A stretch of 64,000 bases of DNA from Poecilobothrus nobilitatus (lineage: Eukaryota; Arthropoda; Insecta; Diptera; Dolichopodidae): assembly GCA_947095535.1 (NCBI GenBank), contig OX352774.1, positions 8,556,001-8,620,000 of the forward strand. The letters run 5' to 3'. The position numbers and the translations under genes are program-made. The notes beneath the pieces were generated by a model that ran no database searches, had not been told where the DNA came from, and was given only the letters and a program-made list of their open reading frames with translations. Within the stretch, counting starts at the first letter, position 1. Every line of letters begins with the position of its first letter. Of this stretch, positions 25,526 through 36,869 are shown piece after piece.

Positions 25526-25570
25526 GCTTAGCTTACTCTCTCAGTTCGCCGCATGCTCTCGTTCTCGTTA
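25526..25570 (+). promoter_or_regulatory. Possible initiator within a GC-richer islet
   Basis: A short islet of balanced composition holds TCAGTTCGCCGCATGCTC from 25,541. TCAGTT is a good match to the insect initiator TCAGTY on the plus strand. No TATA box at -30 or downstream promoter element is convincing and no plus-strand gene follows, so the call is speculative. Confidence 0.2.
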
Positions 25571-26359
25571 AAATAAATTTATCCAGCAAAATGAATCACA
25601 ATAGAACTAAAAATATAATTTAAAATTTGTTAAAAATAATTATTACATTGCATATACTTTTGAATTTTTTATATATATATCCATTATTTTTGAAACAAAA
25701 ATCTTCATAGTGCAAAACGTGTTTTGTTTTTTATTCGTTCTGAAGCATAAATCTAAGTAGAGCCTATACTAACTAAGAGTGTAGTTAGAGCTAAGATCTG
25801 AGAACTAAATTAAAAAACATCTTAAATCGAATAAAAGAAAAACATGAAACTTTATTATATTATATAGGCTTAATTAATATTTTAAATATTTAAATTATAA
25901 AAAAACGTCTTCTCACCCATCACGACCTATATGTAAAATAATTTTGAGTTTTAAATAAAGTAAAAAATTTTAAAAATTCACTTTAGTTAATTTATTTTGC
26001 ATCGAAAATGAGTTAAATTTTCTTTTTGTAAGAAGTTAAAAACAAAAAGTAAAAAAAATTTGATTAACAATTTTTTTTTTTTCACTCAAAAAAAAAACAA
26101 AAATTATTATAAATAAGTATCTGGAACGTTTTAATCTTAAGATTTTTAGACTCAAAAATTAAATAATATTATGTATATAATATTTTAAATGATATTCTAA
26201 TGAAGTAATTAATATTTTATAACTTTCTGATATCATATTAAAATTTTTTTTTTTTTTCAATTTATGTAATTTAATCGGATTAATAAATAGTAATAATTAT
26301 ATTTTTACGATTACATATATTTTTACGATAACAAAATGATGATTATTTCATTTAATAAA

Positions 26360-26389
26360 TTTTTTTTTTTTTTTCTTTTGTAATTTATT
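26360..26389 (-). terminator. Poly(A) signal and A-run after the mitoferrin stop
   Basis: On the minus strand AATAAA (26,389-26,384) follows the TAA stop immediately. ACAAAAG and then 15 A (26,374-26,360) come next. Either this is a very compact 3' end, or the A-run is the integrated poly(A) tail of a retrocopied mRNA, or it is one of the many homopolymers of this region. Confidence 0.4.
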
Positions 26390-27307
26390 TTATTTTTCTT
26401 TTGGTTTAAGTTGTTTTTGACCACTAACACTTGATTTGTAATTGTCTATATTTTCACCAGATAATATAAAACGAAAAAATTCAAATGTTGTCCAACAAAT
26501 AGCAGCTGATGGTGCTTCATGTAATACTCTTGCATTAAAACCTTTAAAAAATCCTAAAAAACCAGCAATATTATATATTTTTAACATAGCATCTTTTAAA
26601 CCTCTAGTAAAACCTAATTCTTGTGTATTTAATAAAGTTTTTGTTACATCTAATGGTGTTGTTATTGCTGCTGCTAAAGAACCTGCTGTACCACCAGCAA
26701 TCATATGTATTGTTGGATTATATTTACGATCAGGATTAAATTTATTTTGCATAAATTCATATGTTACAAAATGTACTGATTGATATGGTATATTCATTAG
26801 AACTTGTGTTGTAAATGAACGATAAAATGCACCAAAACCTTCATTACGATATATAAAATGTATACATTCTTTTATTGATAAAAATTTTGAATTTTCCATT
26901 TGCATTCGTTGTTTAATTACTTGTGATGGTGTAACAATACTATCATGTACAATTGTTGCAATTATTGCTGATATAAAATAATTAAATGTACTGTAATTTG
27001 TAATTTTTGTTAATAATTCTTTTGTTAATTCATATGAACCAAAATAAAATGCATGAGCTGGAACTGAACCATATATAGCAGCATTTAAACCACGTACAAT
27101 TGTATGTAAACCTTCTTTTTTAATCATTGTATTTAATGTTTTAGATATATTTTTATTATTATTTATTTGATGAAAACTTTGCATTCTTGTTTTAATAACA
27201 TCTAATGGATAAACAATTAATTGTTCGGTTAAACCAGCAACTGCACCAGCAAACATATTTATAAATAAATTTGGTGTTGGTAAAGATTCATAATCATCAT
27301 AATTCAT
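26390..27307 (-). CDS. mfrn: Mitoferrin-like mitochondrial iron carrier, single exon
   Basis: A 305-residue SLC25 carrier of the mitoferrin/MRS3-MRS4 branch, which imports ferrous iron across the inner mitochondrial membrane for haem and iron-sulphur cluster synthesis. Three tandem repeats of about 100 residues carry the signature: P34-L-D-V-I-K39, P127-S-Q-V-I-K132 and P218-L-D-V-T-K223. Branch markers seen are the N-terminus MNYDDYESLP, PAHAFYF (H85), QVLMNIPYQS (M171-N172), NPTIHM (H201), TTPLDVTKTLLNTQE and AAICWTTFEFFRF. Six membrane helices are expected. The start is firm: an in-frame TAA lies 18 nt upstream, A is at -3, and the N-terminus matches the fly protein as I remember it. Codons end almost always in A or T, like the surrounding DNA. 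Oddities: Q29 stands where a conserved histidine of the branch (Mrs3p His48) is expected, and Q129 replaces the acidic residue of signature 2. No intron interrupts it. AATAAA (26,389-26,384) directly follows the stop and an A-rich run begins about 5 nt further on, suggesting a retrocopy. Family certain; paralogue status unsure. Confidence 0.93.
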   Translation of the reverse strand: MNYDDYESLPTPNLFINMFAGAVAGLTEQLIVYPLDVIKTRMQSFHQINNNKNISKTLNTMIKKEGLHTIVRGLNAAIYGSVPAHAFYFGSYELTKELLTKITNYSTFNYFISAIIATIVHDSIVTPSQVIKQRMQMENSKFLSIKECIHFIYRNEGFGAFYRSFTTQVLMNIPYQSVHFVTYEFMQNKFNPDRKYNPTIHMIAGGTAGSLAAAITTPLDVTKTLLNTQELGFTRGLKDAMLKIYNIAGFLGFFKGFNARVLHEAPSAAICWTTFEFFRFILSGENIDNYKSSVSGQKQLKPKEK

Positions 27308-30300
27308 GATAAATAAAATATATTAATGTAAAATATAATACATATTTAATTTAAATTAAAAGATTTTTGAATTTAATTCAAAATGACAGTTTTAATTTAT
27401 TTTCAATAAAAACGTAAATAAAAACAAATGTTTATTTTTGTAAAATTAAATGTATGATGAACGTAAATTGTATGTTGCGCAAAATGTTGTCAGATAATAT
27501 ATAATTTGTATTTTTTATATGATAATTAGAATATTTTGTTGAATCGTAATTTGCAACTTTTAAATAAAAAATAGAATAATGCTTTAAAATTTGTTTGCAT
27601 TTAAAAGAATCAAAAAAAAACAGAAAAATTTATAAATGTCAGTTTTAAAATTTATGGTTGGTTTACACCGTTACTCTTTATAATTCATGTCATTTTAGTA
27701 CAGTTACCTCATGTTTTTAATTGTCACCTACATATGTATATTCTATAACCAACCTGTAAAGTTCAGATATAAAATTAGTTCTCTAATTATACTTTAAACT
27801 GGTTTATGTCAGTGAAGCTATAGGAAATTTTTATATTTTCAGTCTGACTTTAGTTTAGAGAGAAATATAGCTTTAAGTTTATAAATTGTTATTTATTTGA
27901 TATTTTTTTTGTCGAACTGTATCACGACACAATTTTTATTATGTTTTTAAAAATTTTGAACGACAACGACAAATACAAAAAGAAAGTTGTAACAAAACTA
28001 ACGAAAAAGTAGCGTTTTTTTAGTGATTTTTGTGATCAAGAATTGGAATATAAAATAAAAACTTTTTAAATTGAATTGAAACTAAAGGAATTTAAATTTT
28101 AAATATTTTTTTGTTTTTGTAAATAGTTTTTGTTTCCAATTTAATAATTTAAAATAAAAAAAATAACAGAAAAAAAAATAACAGTGAGGAAAACTGACTT
28201 TTATTAATTGTATAAAATAAAATAAATTAAATAAAATCCTTAATGATGTCATTATGGAGGACAGTTCTTATTCTTAGTGAAATAAAGGATTCTTTTATGA
28301 AATATAAGATTTTATTTAAACGATCCTATATCAATCATTTGATACATCTTTTATTTATTTCAAAAAATATTAGGCACTGCATAATCTCCGGTGAGGATAT
28401 TTAGATAAAAAGTTTAACTCCTCTTGTTCCATTTGTAACCAGCCATACGAACTTTTTAAATTTTAACTGTACGAAATCACATGATCATCAAAGAGCACGA
28501 TTTAACTTAATCCGTATGATGGTATACTACATTTTCTCATTGAGGCACATATATCACAACACTATTAACTGTATATATTATAATTTTCAAAACTAAACAG
28601 AAGCTTTAATATTTTTAGTTAATTCCGATTCATATGGATCAGAATTTCAGTGTGTAGCTTCTTAATATCTTAAATTGTATAGATATTTTTTAAAAAAAAA
28701 TTCACCGAAACTTTTTTTATAATTTATAAAAAATAACTTTAAACCGTGTTCGAAAACTAAAAAGATTATAAATGACTAAGTAACTGAAAATCAAAATAAG
28801 TCAAATATTTAAATAAAATTTCAAAAAAAAAAACAAATTTCAAAATAAAAAAAAAAAAAAATTAAATTAAATGAAGTGAAAAAAATTAAAAATTTTCGTT
28901 AATTTTTTTTTTTTTTTTGTATTATTTTTTTCATTATTTTTAGATTAAATTAACCTTGACTTTGATGGTTGTTGGGTTGTTGGCGAATTTATTGATTAAT
29001 AAAAAATAAAAAAAAAAACCAAAAATAAACAAATGTATTAAACATAATTTTGACTCAGTAATAGATAAGAAATAATTCTATTTTTTTATTTTATTTATTT
29101 TTATTTTATATATGCGCAAAAATTTATTCGAAATTTTGTTTTAACAAAGCAAATAAATATTAAATTATATGTACTAATATTTTAGTATATATATATGTAT
29201 GTATATGTATTTTTCATTTAAAATGTTTGTTTTTATTTCTAATAAACTTTTTTTTATTATTGTTATTATTATGTTTTTTTCTTATTTTTCGGCTTTTGAC
29301 TATTTCTTTATCTATTTATTTATTTATTTGGGGCTTTAATAAAGTGTCATTTACCTCAAATGTGATATTTTTACGTTGTTGTTTTTTTAATAATTTCTAA
29401 AAAAAAAAAACATCTGATGGGTTTTTTTTTTATTATTAGGTAGTTGATTTTGATTATAATATTCTAGTGAGATTCCAAAATAATTTATTAAAAAAAAAAA
29501 AAAATTTTTTTAAATAAAATAAAAAATATCCCAATATGTTCAAAGAATAAACAATTAATTAAAAGTACATTTTAAATTATTTTTATTAAAATCGATTCGA
29601 ACAAAATGTTATATTAAATGTTTTAGTCACCGATACCTAAAATGAACTATATCCTTAGTTAACAGAATTTAAGTTTTACTAAACTGACATTGTACTTGCA
29701 CTCGCTCCTTGAAATTGTCCCTATATTCTGTCCGTATTCCTATATATTTCTATGAAAATCAAATCGGAAAGGGAAAAGATTTAGTCATAATCAAATAAAA
29801 TTGTTCTAATTAATTATTAATTTGATTTTTCAAAACTGCTTTTGATATTTTAATTTTATAATATATTTAAATCATAATTTTAAACATTTCTTTTTTAATA
29901 TTAAGCTACATTTAGGATATAAGTGTAGTATGTTTTAAGGCCGTGGTCTATTTATATTTAGTCTTTGTTAAAAGTGTTAATAATTTTTTACTAGCAGAAG
30001 TGATGTATAAGACATCAAAAAGGCATACAAGTGGTAGAAACAGAAGAATTGAAAAAAAGTATGTTGAATTGAACAAAAAATGGTTGTGTCCGAAAAGAAG
30101 TTGATGTGTTTTAATATAATTGATCCGTCAGTAAAATAATAAAATTAATGTTCCATTAAATATTGAAATTAAAAATTTATAACTGAATTTGTTTGTTTGA
30201 ACATTTTTTAATCATAAAATCTAACCTTATATTAGAAATGTTTTATTTACAATACAAAATTAATTAAAAGAAAAAGATTTTCCTAATTGATTTAACATAT

Positions 30301-30429
30301 CCCTATAACTAGTACTTAACAAAAAAATTCGGAATGCCAAAAATATTCTGAAACTTGAAAGTTTTATATTTTTCTGTACTGTACAGAAATTGTATATGCT
30401 GTCTCTTTTTATTTTGGCTAGAAAAAAGT
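27308..30429. other. AT-rich stretch upstream of mitoferrin, no gene seen
   Basis: Should contain the mitoferrin promoter on the minus strand, but no TATA box or initiator stands out in the first 200 bp. GGTTGGTT (about 27,657) and AACCAACC (about 27,749) form a weak inverted pair. The rest is A/T homopolymer, (TTTA)n and unremarkable AT-rich DNA. Confidence 0.5.
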
Positions 30430-30556
30430 CATTATCAAGTTTTAAAACGACTATTGTCGACATTATTGCCGACTATTGCCGATTAGTGCCGACATCAATT
30501 TTTGAAACGACTATTGCCGACATTATCACTTTTTAAAACGACTATAGTGAAGCACG
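30430..30556 (+). repeat. Minisatellite-like patch, ACGACTATTGCCGACATTAT units
   Basis: Three diverged units begin with TTTTAAAACGACTAT (30,440), TTTTTGAAACGACTAT (30,499) and TTTTTAAAACGACTAT (30,531). Between the first two, the core ATTGCCGAC is repeated several more times with small changes. The CG content is unusual for the region. Tandem arrays like this occur inside Helitron-like and other non-autonomous insect elements, but no ends were found. Confidence 0.6.
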
Positions 30557-31640
30557 GTGTTTCTAGATAAAAAAATAGAAAATTATACATATATTCTTTT
30601 AATTTTGTAACATACTGTATATTTTTTATACTTACTTTTTACTCATAATCTTAATTACATTTTAATTTTGCAAAAATAATATTTTTATTCAAATATTATA
30701 ATAAACTTGAATGTTATTTGATTTGTTTACATTTTTAAAATGTTTTTTTCTAATTCTTCATATAGATAAACAATTATTTTTTATAAAAGTTAAAATACTT
30801 ATATTTAGAGATTGTTTTCTTGCATTTTACCACCTGTTCTAGCATTGCTTTGTTTAAATTTTTACAATACCCTAACATTCTTTTTGAAAAATTTTATATG
30901 AATCATTATAATATATAGGTACAGAATTAAAGGTAATTTACTCCAGCAAAACTGTAATTAGGATACCGATAATTAAACTTTAATGTTATGGTTTTTATGA
31001 GATTTTGTAGATAAAGTGAAGTTTCTTAATCGGATGTTATCATAAAAAGTGGCTATAACTATACTACTATATAATTTTAGCTAGCCTATATAAGAATTTT
31101 CCATATAATGCTATTACTTATACAGGTATGTTTATTTTTATTATGATTTATAACCATTTTAAATATTTTTTTTAAAAAAAAAAAAAAACGTGAATATATT
31201 TTTTAGTAAATTTATAAATTTTAAAAATTTAATATTGAATCTATTCAAATTATTAAATTCAAAATTAACTATAAGCAAAAATTTGTTATGACATTGCTAT
31301 TCAATCAATACAAAAAAAAAAAAGTTAACGCATATTAACCTAAAAATTTTTAAAGTCAAGGATCAAATAATTTTAATTTTGTTTCGAGCCGATGATCGTG
31401 GACAAAAAAAAAACTAAAATATATTAATGAATTTTATGAAAATGGTAATTTTTGTTATTGAAAAATTAAAAATTATTTGTTATTTTTTTTTGTATTTTGT
31501 AATTTTTTATTTAAAATTAATATAAAAATATTAACGACGTAGAAATAATTTTTTTATACAAAAAAAAAAAAAAAATATATGCACCTGCAAATATGCAATT
31601 TTATTTTTCCTGTCAATGTAGATCAAATATTTAAAATAAA
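30557..31640. other. AT-rich stretch, no gene seen
   Basis: No frame, RNA gene or bounded repeat was recognised. Homopolymers are at about 31,170-31,190 and 31,310-31,325. Confidence 0.55.
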
Positions 31641-31642
31641 TT

Positions 31643-31815
31643 GGGGCTTCGGTAGCCTAGTGTGTAGGAGTGTGGCGTATTAACCGAAGGAGTGCGGGTT
31701 CGATCCTTGCACAGGTCGTAAGTGTTTTTCTTTACATATCCCCCCTTACGACCAAATATAATGTAAATATATAGTATATAATATAAACAAAATAAATAAT
31801 ATTAGTATATAATTT
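31643..31815 (+). mobile_element. SINE-1 copy with a different tail
   Basis: The head GGGGCTTCGGTAGCCTAGTG with A box at about 31,653 and B box GGTTCGATCC (31,697-31,706) matches the other SINE-1 heads. The GTCGTAAG...CCCCCTTACGAC hairpin region follows. After that the GCCACGCCTGAATAGG body of the other copies is absent, and an AT-rich tail (ATAATATAAACAAAATAAATAAT, then TATAATTTAATAATAG) follows that resembles the tails of SINE-2 copies. Confidence 0.75.
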
Positions 31816-31837
31816 AATAATAGTATAAAAACCTATA

Positions 31838-31925
31838 ATGGCCTTGGTAGCCGATGGTTCAATAATATTGCATTACATTTATGTATGTATGTAATATTAA
31901 TATAAATAAATAAATAAATAAAATT
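31838..31925 (+). repeat. Possible truncated SINE head with (ATAA)n tail
   Basis: AATGGCCTTGGTAGCCGATGG (about 31,838) resembles the start of a SINE-1 head but diverges within about 25 bp. A (ATAA)n run at about 31,900-31,922 ends the segment. It may be a severely truncated copy next to the SINE just upstream, or chance. Confidence 0.25.
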
Positions 31926-34900
31926 AAAATAAATTGTTTTTTTTTCGATTTGGTTTGATTACAAGATTTCTTAATGTTTTTTAAATTTTTTTTTAGAAAA
32001 TAGAAATCAAACCTCTTAAAAATTTTCATAATTATCTCAAGAAATAAAATTTTTTTGAAATTTCTAATTTTTATATAAATATTTAAATAATTTATGTAAG
32101 TTTTTTAAATGACTATATTTTCTTGGATTATTTGAAATATTTTTAGATTAGTACTACTAAATATTTCTGTAATTAAAATTATTTCTATTCTTATTTATCG
32201 TAATAATTTTCAATAATTTATTAAATAATTTTAATAAAAACTGATTAACAGGTTTGATCATATGTAGAGTGACAATATAATGTAAATTTAACAAGAACTC
32301 TTAAAGGGTTATAAAATTTCTTTGGTATACAAATTTTATTTTGACTTATTACGAAAAAAAACCAAATTAACGTATCTATTTGTATAGATAATACCTCATT
32401 TTTCATTAGACTTAAAACAATATTTTTTGATATTTATCTTATGATTACTATAATGTATAATATTGTACCACCGTTCGAGAACTGTTTTTTTCCATTGTTC
32501 CCATCCAGCTATAATTTTTTATTAGAAGATTTTTCTAATACTGATTTATTTTTATTGATTGTGAATAAAATTGAAGTGTTGTAAGTATATATAACATGTG
32601 GAGTATAACTCTTGTTATTTTTTTTCTTTTTTTTAATAATATATACAAAAAAATTAAAGATTTATTGGTACCGAAGAAAAGTTAAAAAGAAAGTATTAAT
32701 TAATGTAGGAATTCTTAAAAAAAATTTTATCTAGTCGATTATAGGTATATGAAAAATTCCTGAACCTATTAAAAATAAAAACCTAAAAAAAAAAAAAAAA
32801 ACCTTAAAATATTCTAATTCTCTTTTGTAAAAAAAGAAAAAAAAGATAACAAAAACAAGATTTTTTCTTTTCTTTTAAATTGGTTTAAAAAAACATAAAA
32901 TATGCATCAACATAATAATAATATAGTTCCGCCTATTTATAAACATATATGTACGTAATGTTATGCTATAAGAGATGCATTTTATATGCATTATTTTAGA
33001 TTTTATACCTATTTTTGTGGTCTTTATTTCATTTTTTTTTTTTTTGTCTTTCTGATTTGTTTATTTCATTGATTTCTGGTCTCTTGTTTTTTTTTTCTTT
33101 TGGTTTTTTTTTTTTATTGATAAAACCCATAAATCGGAATCGATACCGAATAAAGCATATTAAAATAGGCACAAGGAAAACAAAAAAAATACACAAATTT
33201 TTTGTTTTATTTTTAATTATTGAATCGTCACTTAACTTATTTTTATTACTATTTTTTCGATGATCAGATCTTACATATTAAACGTTGTCTCTCCCAATAT
33301 TAAACGGGTTGAACAACTTATCGATTTTTCGTTTAATTTTTTTTTTTTTTAAATATAAAATTTTATAAGAGGGACTGGCTACTAACAACAAAATACATAA
33401 GTGTCTCTGCCTGACTGCTTCGATTGCGCTGATTTTAATTTATTTACTATATTAAAGGGACCATTAGTTACTTTTGTACATTTAAAAAAAAAAAGTCTAG
33501 ATTTTATACTTCTATATGTGATATATAACTATGAATACAAATTGTTTTTTTATGTTAAATATTTTTATCTTTATCAGATAAAATAAATGTTTGTAAGATC
33601 TTGTAAAATATAAGTTGTAGATATTTAATTTAAAGCTGCGAAGGCAACTTTTCTATTATATTTTTATAATGGTTTAATAAGTTTATTAGGGAACCCTTAT
33701 TCAACCTAAACTTCATAATATATAAAGAAGTTTAATAACCTACGAAACTATAAACCTACCAAGATATGGTTTGTTACTATTTTAGAATTTTAGTTAAAAG
33801 TTATTTCTGTGACTTGTAAATTCGAAACTAAAAATTAATAACTGGCAAAAATTCAGAATAAATTTACTTACTTATTATAAAAGTTCAAAAAAATTTAATA
33901 CAAACTTTTTGGTCTATAATGAACAAATGGTCTACCAACTTTTTGAAATTATTCTATAATGAACAAATGGTCTACCAAAGAGATGTTAATTGTAATGGAT
34001 GAATTGTTAGTAAAAAATTGTTAAGAAATTTATAAAAAGATTAAAAATCGAAAAAACACAGAAAAAAATACAAACACAAAAAAAAAAAAAACAAAAAACA
34101 AGTCGGTCAGACCGTATACTTAAAATGCATCCAATCATGCATTAAAAACGTGTCTCTTTCCATAGCTATATACATAATATATTTATATTCAATATAAGCA
34201 TAATAATTTATGTATATACACGTTTTGTATTAAAATACAAATAATATGCTTATATACACATAATCAAAAAAAATATGCAGTTACATATTAGGTACTACCT
34301 GTTAAATATTTTTTTTTTTTTTAACATCTTATAACACGTTCAAACATTAAAATAAAAAAATAAGTATATTTTTTTAAATGACACTTAATTTTAATTATTA
34401 ACAAAAATTTTTTTTAAACTTATTCAAGTGAAATTATTGATTGATATTTGGAATAAAAAAATCAAATAATATGTTTAAATAAATATTAATGGTAAATTAA
34501 ACAATCAAAAAAAAAAAAGGTTTGAAATGTGCTTACCTGTAGAAATGTGTTTTTTTTTCTATTTTTGTTTTTAAGGTGTGTAAAGTAATATCTTATTGGA
34601 ATTTTTCGTCATACATACGCTGATTTTTTTATTTTTGAAGGGGTAAGGATATATGACAAAATTAAGGTTCCGGTTTCACAATTAAATTAACTTTATAAAC
34701 AATAAAAAATGTTAACTATTGTAATAGATAATAGATGTCGCACAATTAATTATTATAAATAGTTCTGTTTTCTTTTTTTTTTAAAAACTTTAAAATTTAA
34801 AAAAACAGGAGTATTTGAATTGTGTTTTCCCATTCTTGTTGCCAACTTTTTAGTTATTAAAATTTCTTAAAAATTACTATAAAGAAAATTTAAAAAAATA

Positions 34901-35537
34901 CTCAAGAGAATGAAATTGTATAATGCATTGCATTTTATTTACTTTATCTTTTTTACCGCATTTTAAAATTTCATATAAAGCCAACATATTTTATTACAGA
35001 TTTTCCCCCTCTGTTGTTTGGATTTGTAATTATTATATATAGTGGTACACTAATATTTGATTTTTAGTGTCTCAATTGTTTCGAATATTTGTTTTTTGTT
35101 TTAAGTAAATTTTTTTGTAAATAAAATGCGGGAAAATAGATTTTGATAATTTTTATAAATTAAATATACTTAGTAAAATCACGGTATTAAATAAAAATCA
35201 TTTATCATTATTAAATTGATATCCTTTTTATCACAAATTTTCACATAGTTGAAGGCCACTATTTTGGTAAATTTTTCTTGAATGATAAGTTTTTGTAAAA
35301 AGAGTGTTATTTCAATGTATGTACATATGTTGGTTTCAGAAAAAAAGGTAGTTCAACTTTCGACGTAAAATAAACAATACAAAACAAATTTTAAAAATTT
35401 AATACAATTAAAATAATTTTTGATATTAAAACAAGATATGTATGTAGTTGAATCTTTTCCTTACGAAAAAATTTAATATTTCAATCAATTTTTAATTAAT
35501 ATTTAATTAATATAATTATACTGTATAGTTCGGTTAA
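31926..35537. other. AT-rich desert, no gene seen
   Basis: Frames at 33,015-33,263 and 33,401-33,586 are Phe/Leu-rich low complexity. A 26-bp word is duplicated at 33,913. Otherwise homopolymers and TATACATA tracts. Confidence 0.55.
33913..33978. repeat. 26-bp direct duplication, 40-bp period
   Basis: The 26 bp beginning TCTATAATGAACAAATGG and ending TCTACCAA occur at 33,913-33,938 and again identically at 33,953-33,978. Perfect identity suggests a recent local duplication. Confidence 0.85.
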
Positions 35538-35690
35538 GTTATGTCGATTTTTAAAATATCGATTTACAAAATATCAATTCAAAAATATCGACGTCAAATA
35601 TATTAACTTGTGCAATGTAGTAATTGTTGAAATATCGATTATAAAATCTCGTCGTGGAAAAAATGTCAATTTCTAAAACGCTAACTTTCA
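35538..35690. repeat. Degenerate tandem of AAAATATCGATTT units
   Basis: About nine loosely matching 15-17-bp units, such as TATGTCGATTTTTAAAA, TATCGATTTACAAAA, TATCAATTCAAAAA and TATCGACGTCAAATA, run through this stretch. It resembles an eroded minisatellite or the repeat core of a non-autonomous transposon. Confidence 0.5.
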
Positions 35691-35704
35691 AAAAGTAAAG
35701 AATT

Positions 35705-36290
35705 TTCAACTAAATAAATAAGGGAACCTCTGATTTTTTAGCCTACTATAAAAACCCTCTTAATTCGGAATTTCACATATACGTATATGTATACAATTAT
35801 ACATATATAAATATTCTGGGCAAGGGGCCAATTCTGATTTTGAATCCAATTCTAAAATCCCTCCTATTTTATAAGGGATTGGAATCTCACATATACATAT
35901 ATTTAAAATTTCTACAAAAGGAGGCAATCGTTATTTTGAATCCAACTATAAAATCAATACTAGTAGTACATTATGCTAACAGGTTTTCATACAAAAGTAT
36001 TGAATTTTGATAATTCTCTATGAAAAATAGTAAATTTTGTGAATATTTTGGCATTTTTATATGGAAAAAATTTTTTTGTTTTAACTGAATGGGAGTATGA
36101 AACCCGCGCTAATAAAATAATTTAAACCCTGATGTTGAATCAACCTAAAATTAATACTTATGGTTTTTCCAGTATGTCTATGTCTATTTCATAAAACAAA
36201 AATTTAAATTTTAGTATTTTTATATATGTATATAGAAAAAAATTGTTTTGATTGAATAAAACTGCCGCCCCCAGACGTCTCCGTAATAAT
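35705..36290. repeat. Old dispersed repeat sharing words with the 38-kb TIR element
   Basis: CTGATTTTGAATCCAATTCT (35,837) and TTATTTTGAATCCAACTATA (35,930) match CTTGATTTTGTAGCTGACTG (38,192) and CCTGATTTTGTAACCAACTG (38,628). Each is followed by AAAATCCC-like or AATATC-like sequence. The stretch also holds two TCACATATACRTATAT segments. It looks like a relative of the 37,960-38,815 element without recognisable ends. Confidence 0.4.
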
Positions 36291-36869
36291 TGTCTTTTTG
36301 TTTTTTCGTTTTCAAAGTAAATTTATAGTCAAAAAATAACTTATCTTCCTATAATTAGAAAATATACCGTAAGCACATTATATAAATAAATAGTTTTTCC
36401 ACAAAAACAAAAAAAATAAAAACAAATAAACAATGTATTTTTGGCAAAATTTTTGATCTCATGACTATTTTATTTTTTTTTTAATACAAAATTGAAATTT
36501 TGTTTTTTTATTTGCATCACACGTGCTGTTTTTATTTTTTTTTAAATTTACTTTCCTTCTCTGGTTATTTTTAAATGTCCCAGCAGTCCCACAATAAAAA
36601 CATTTTTTTTTTATTGATTTTATAACGTCATGATCGGGATAAATGTTTTTTATTTATTTAAAAAAAAAAAAAAAACAAAGCAAAAAATAAATCGAAAAAC
36701 TGCCAGATGTGAAAAAAAAGAGTTAATTTTATATTATTAACTATTTCAAATATTTTAGGAATTTGTAAAAAAAAAGGCAATTAAAAAAAAAATAAATAAC
36801 AAAAAAAAACTGTTTATTCTTTAGTTCCGTATACAATATTATATTATATATATTATATTTTAATTTTTC

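Noticed and set aside
26442..26783. 113-residue plus-strand open frame
   Set aside because: It lies antisense inside the mitoferrin gene and its translation is the shadow of the carrier codons.
27657..27756. GGTTGGTT/AACCAACC pair as TIR of a small element
   Set aside because: Eight bp over 100 bp is too little, and no duplication or second copy was seen.
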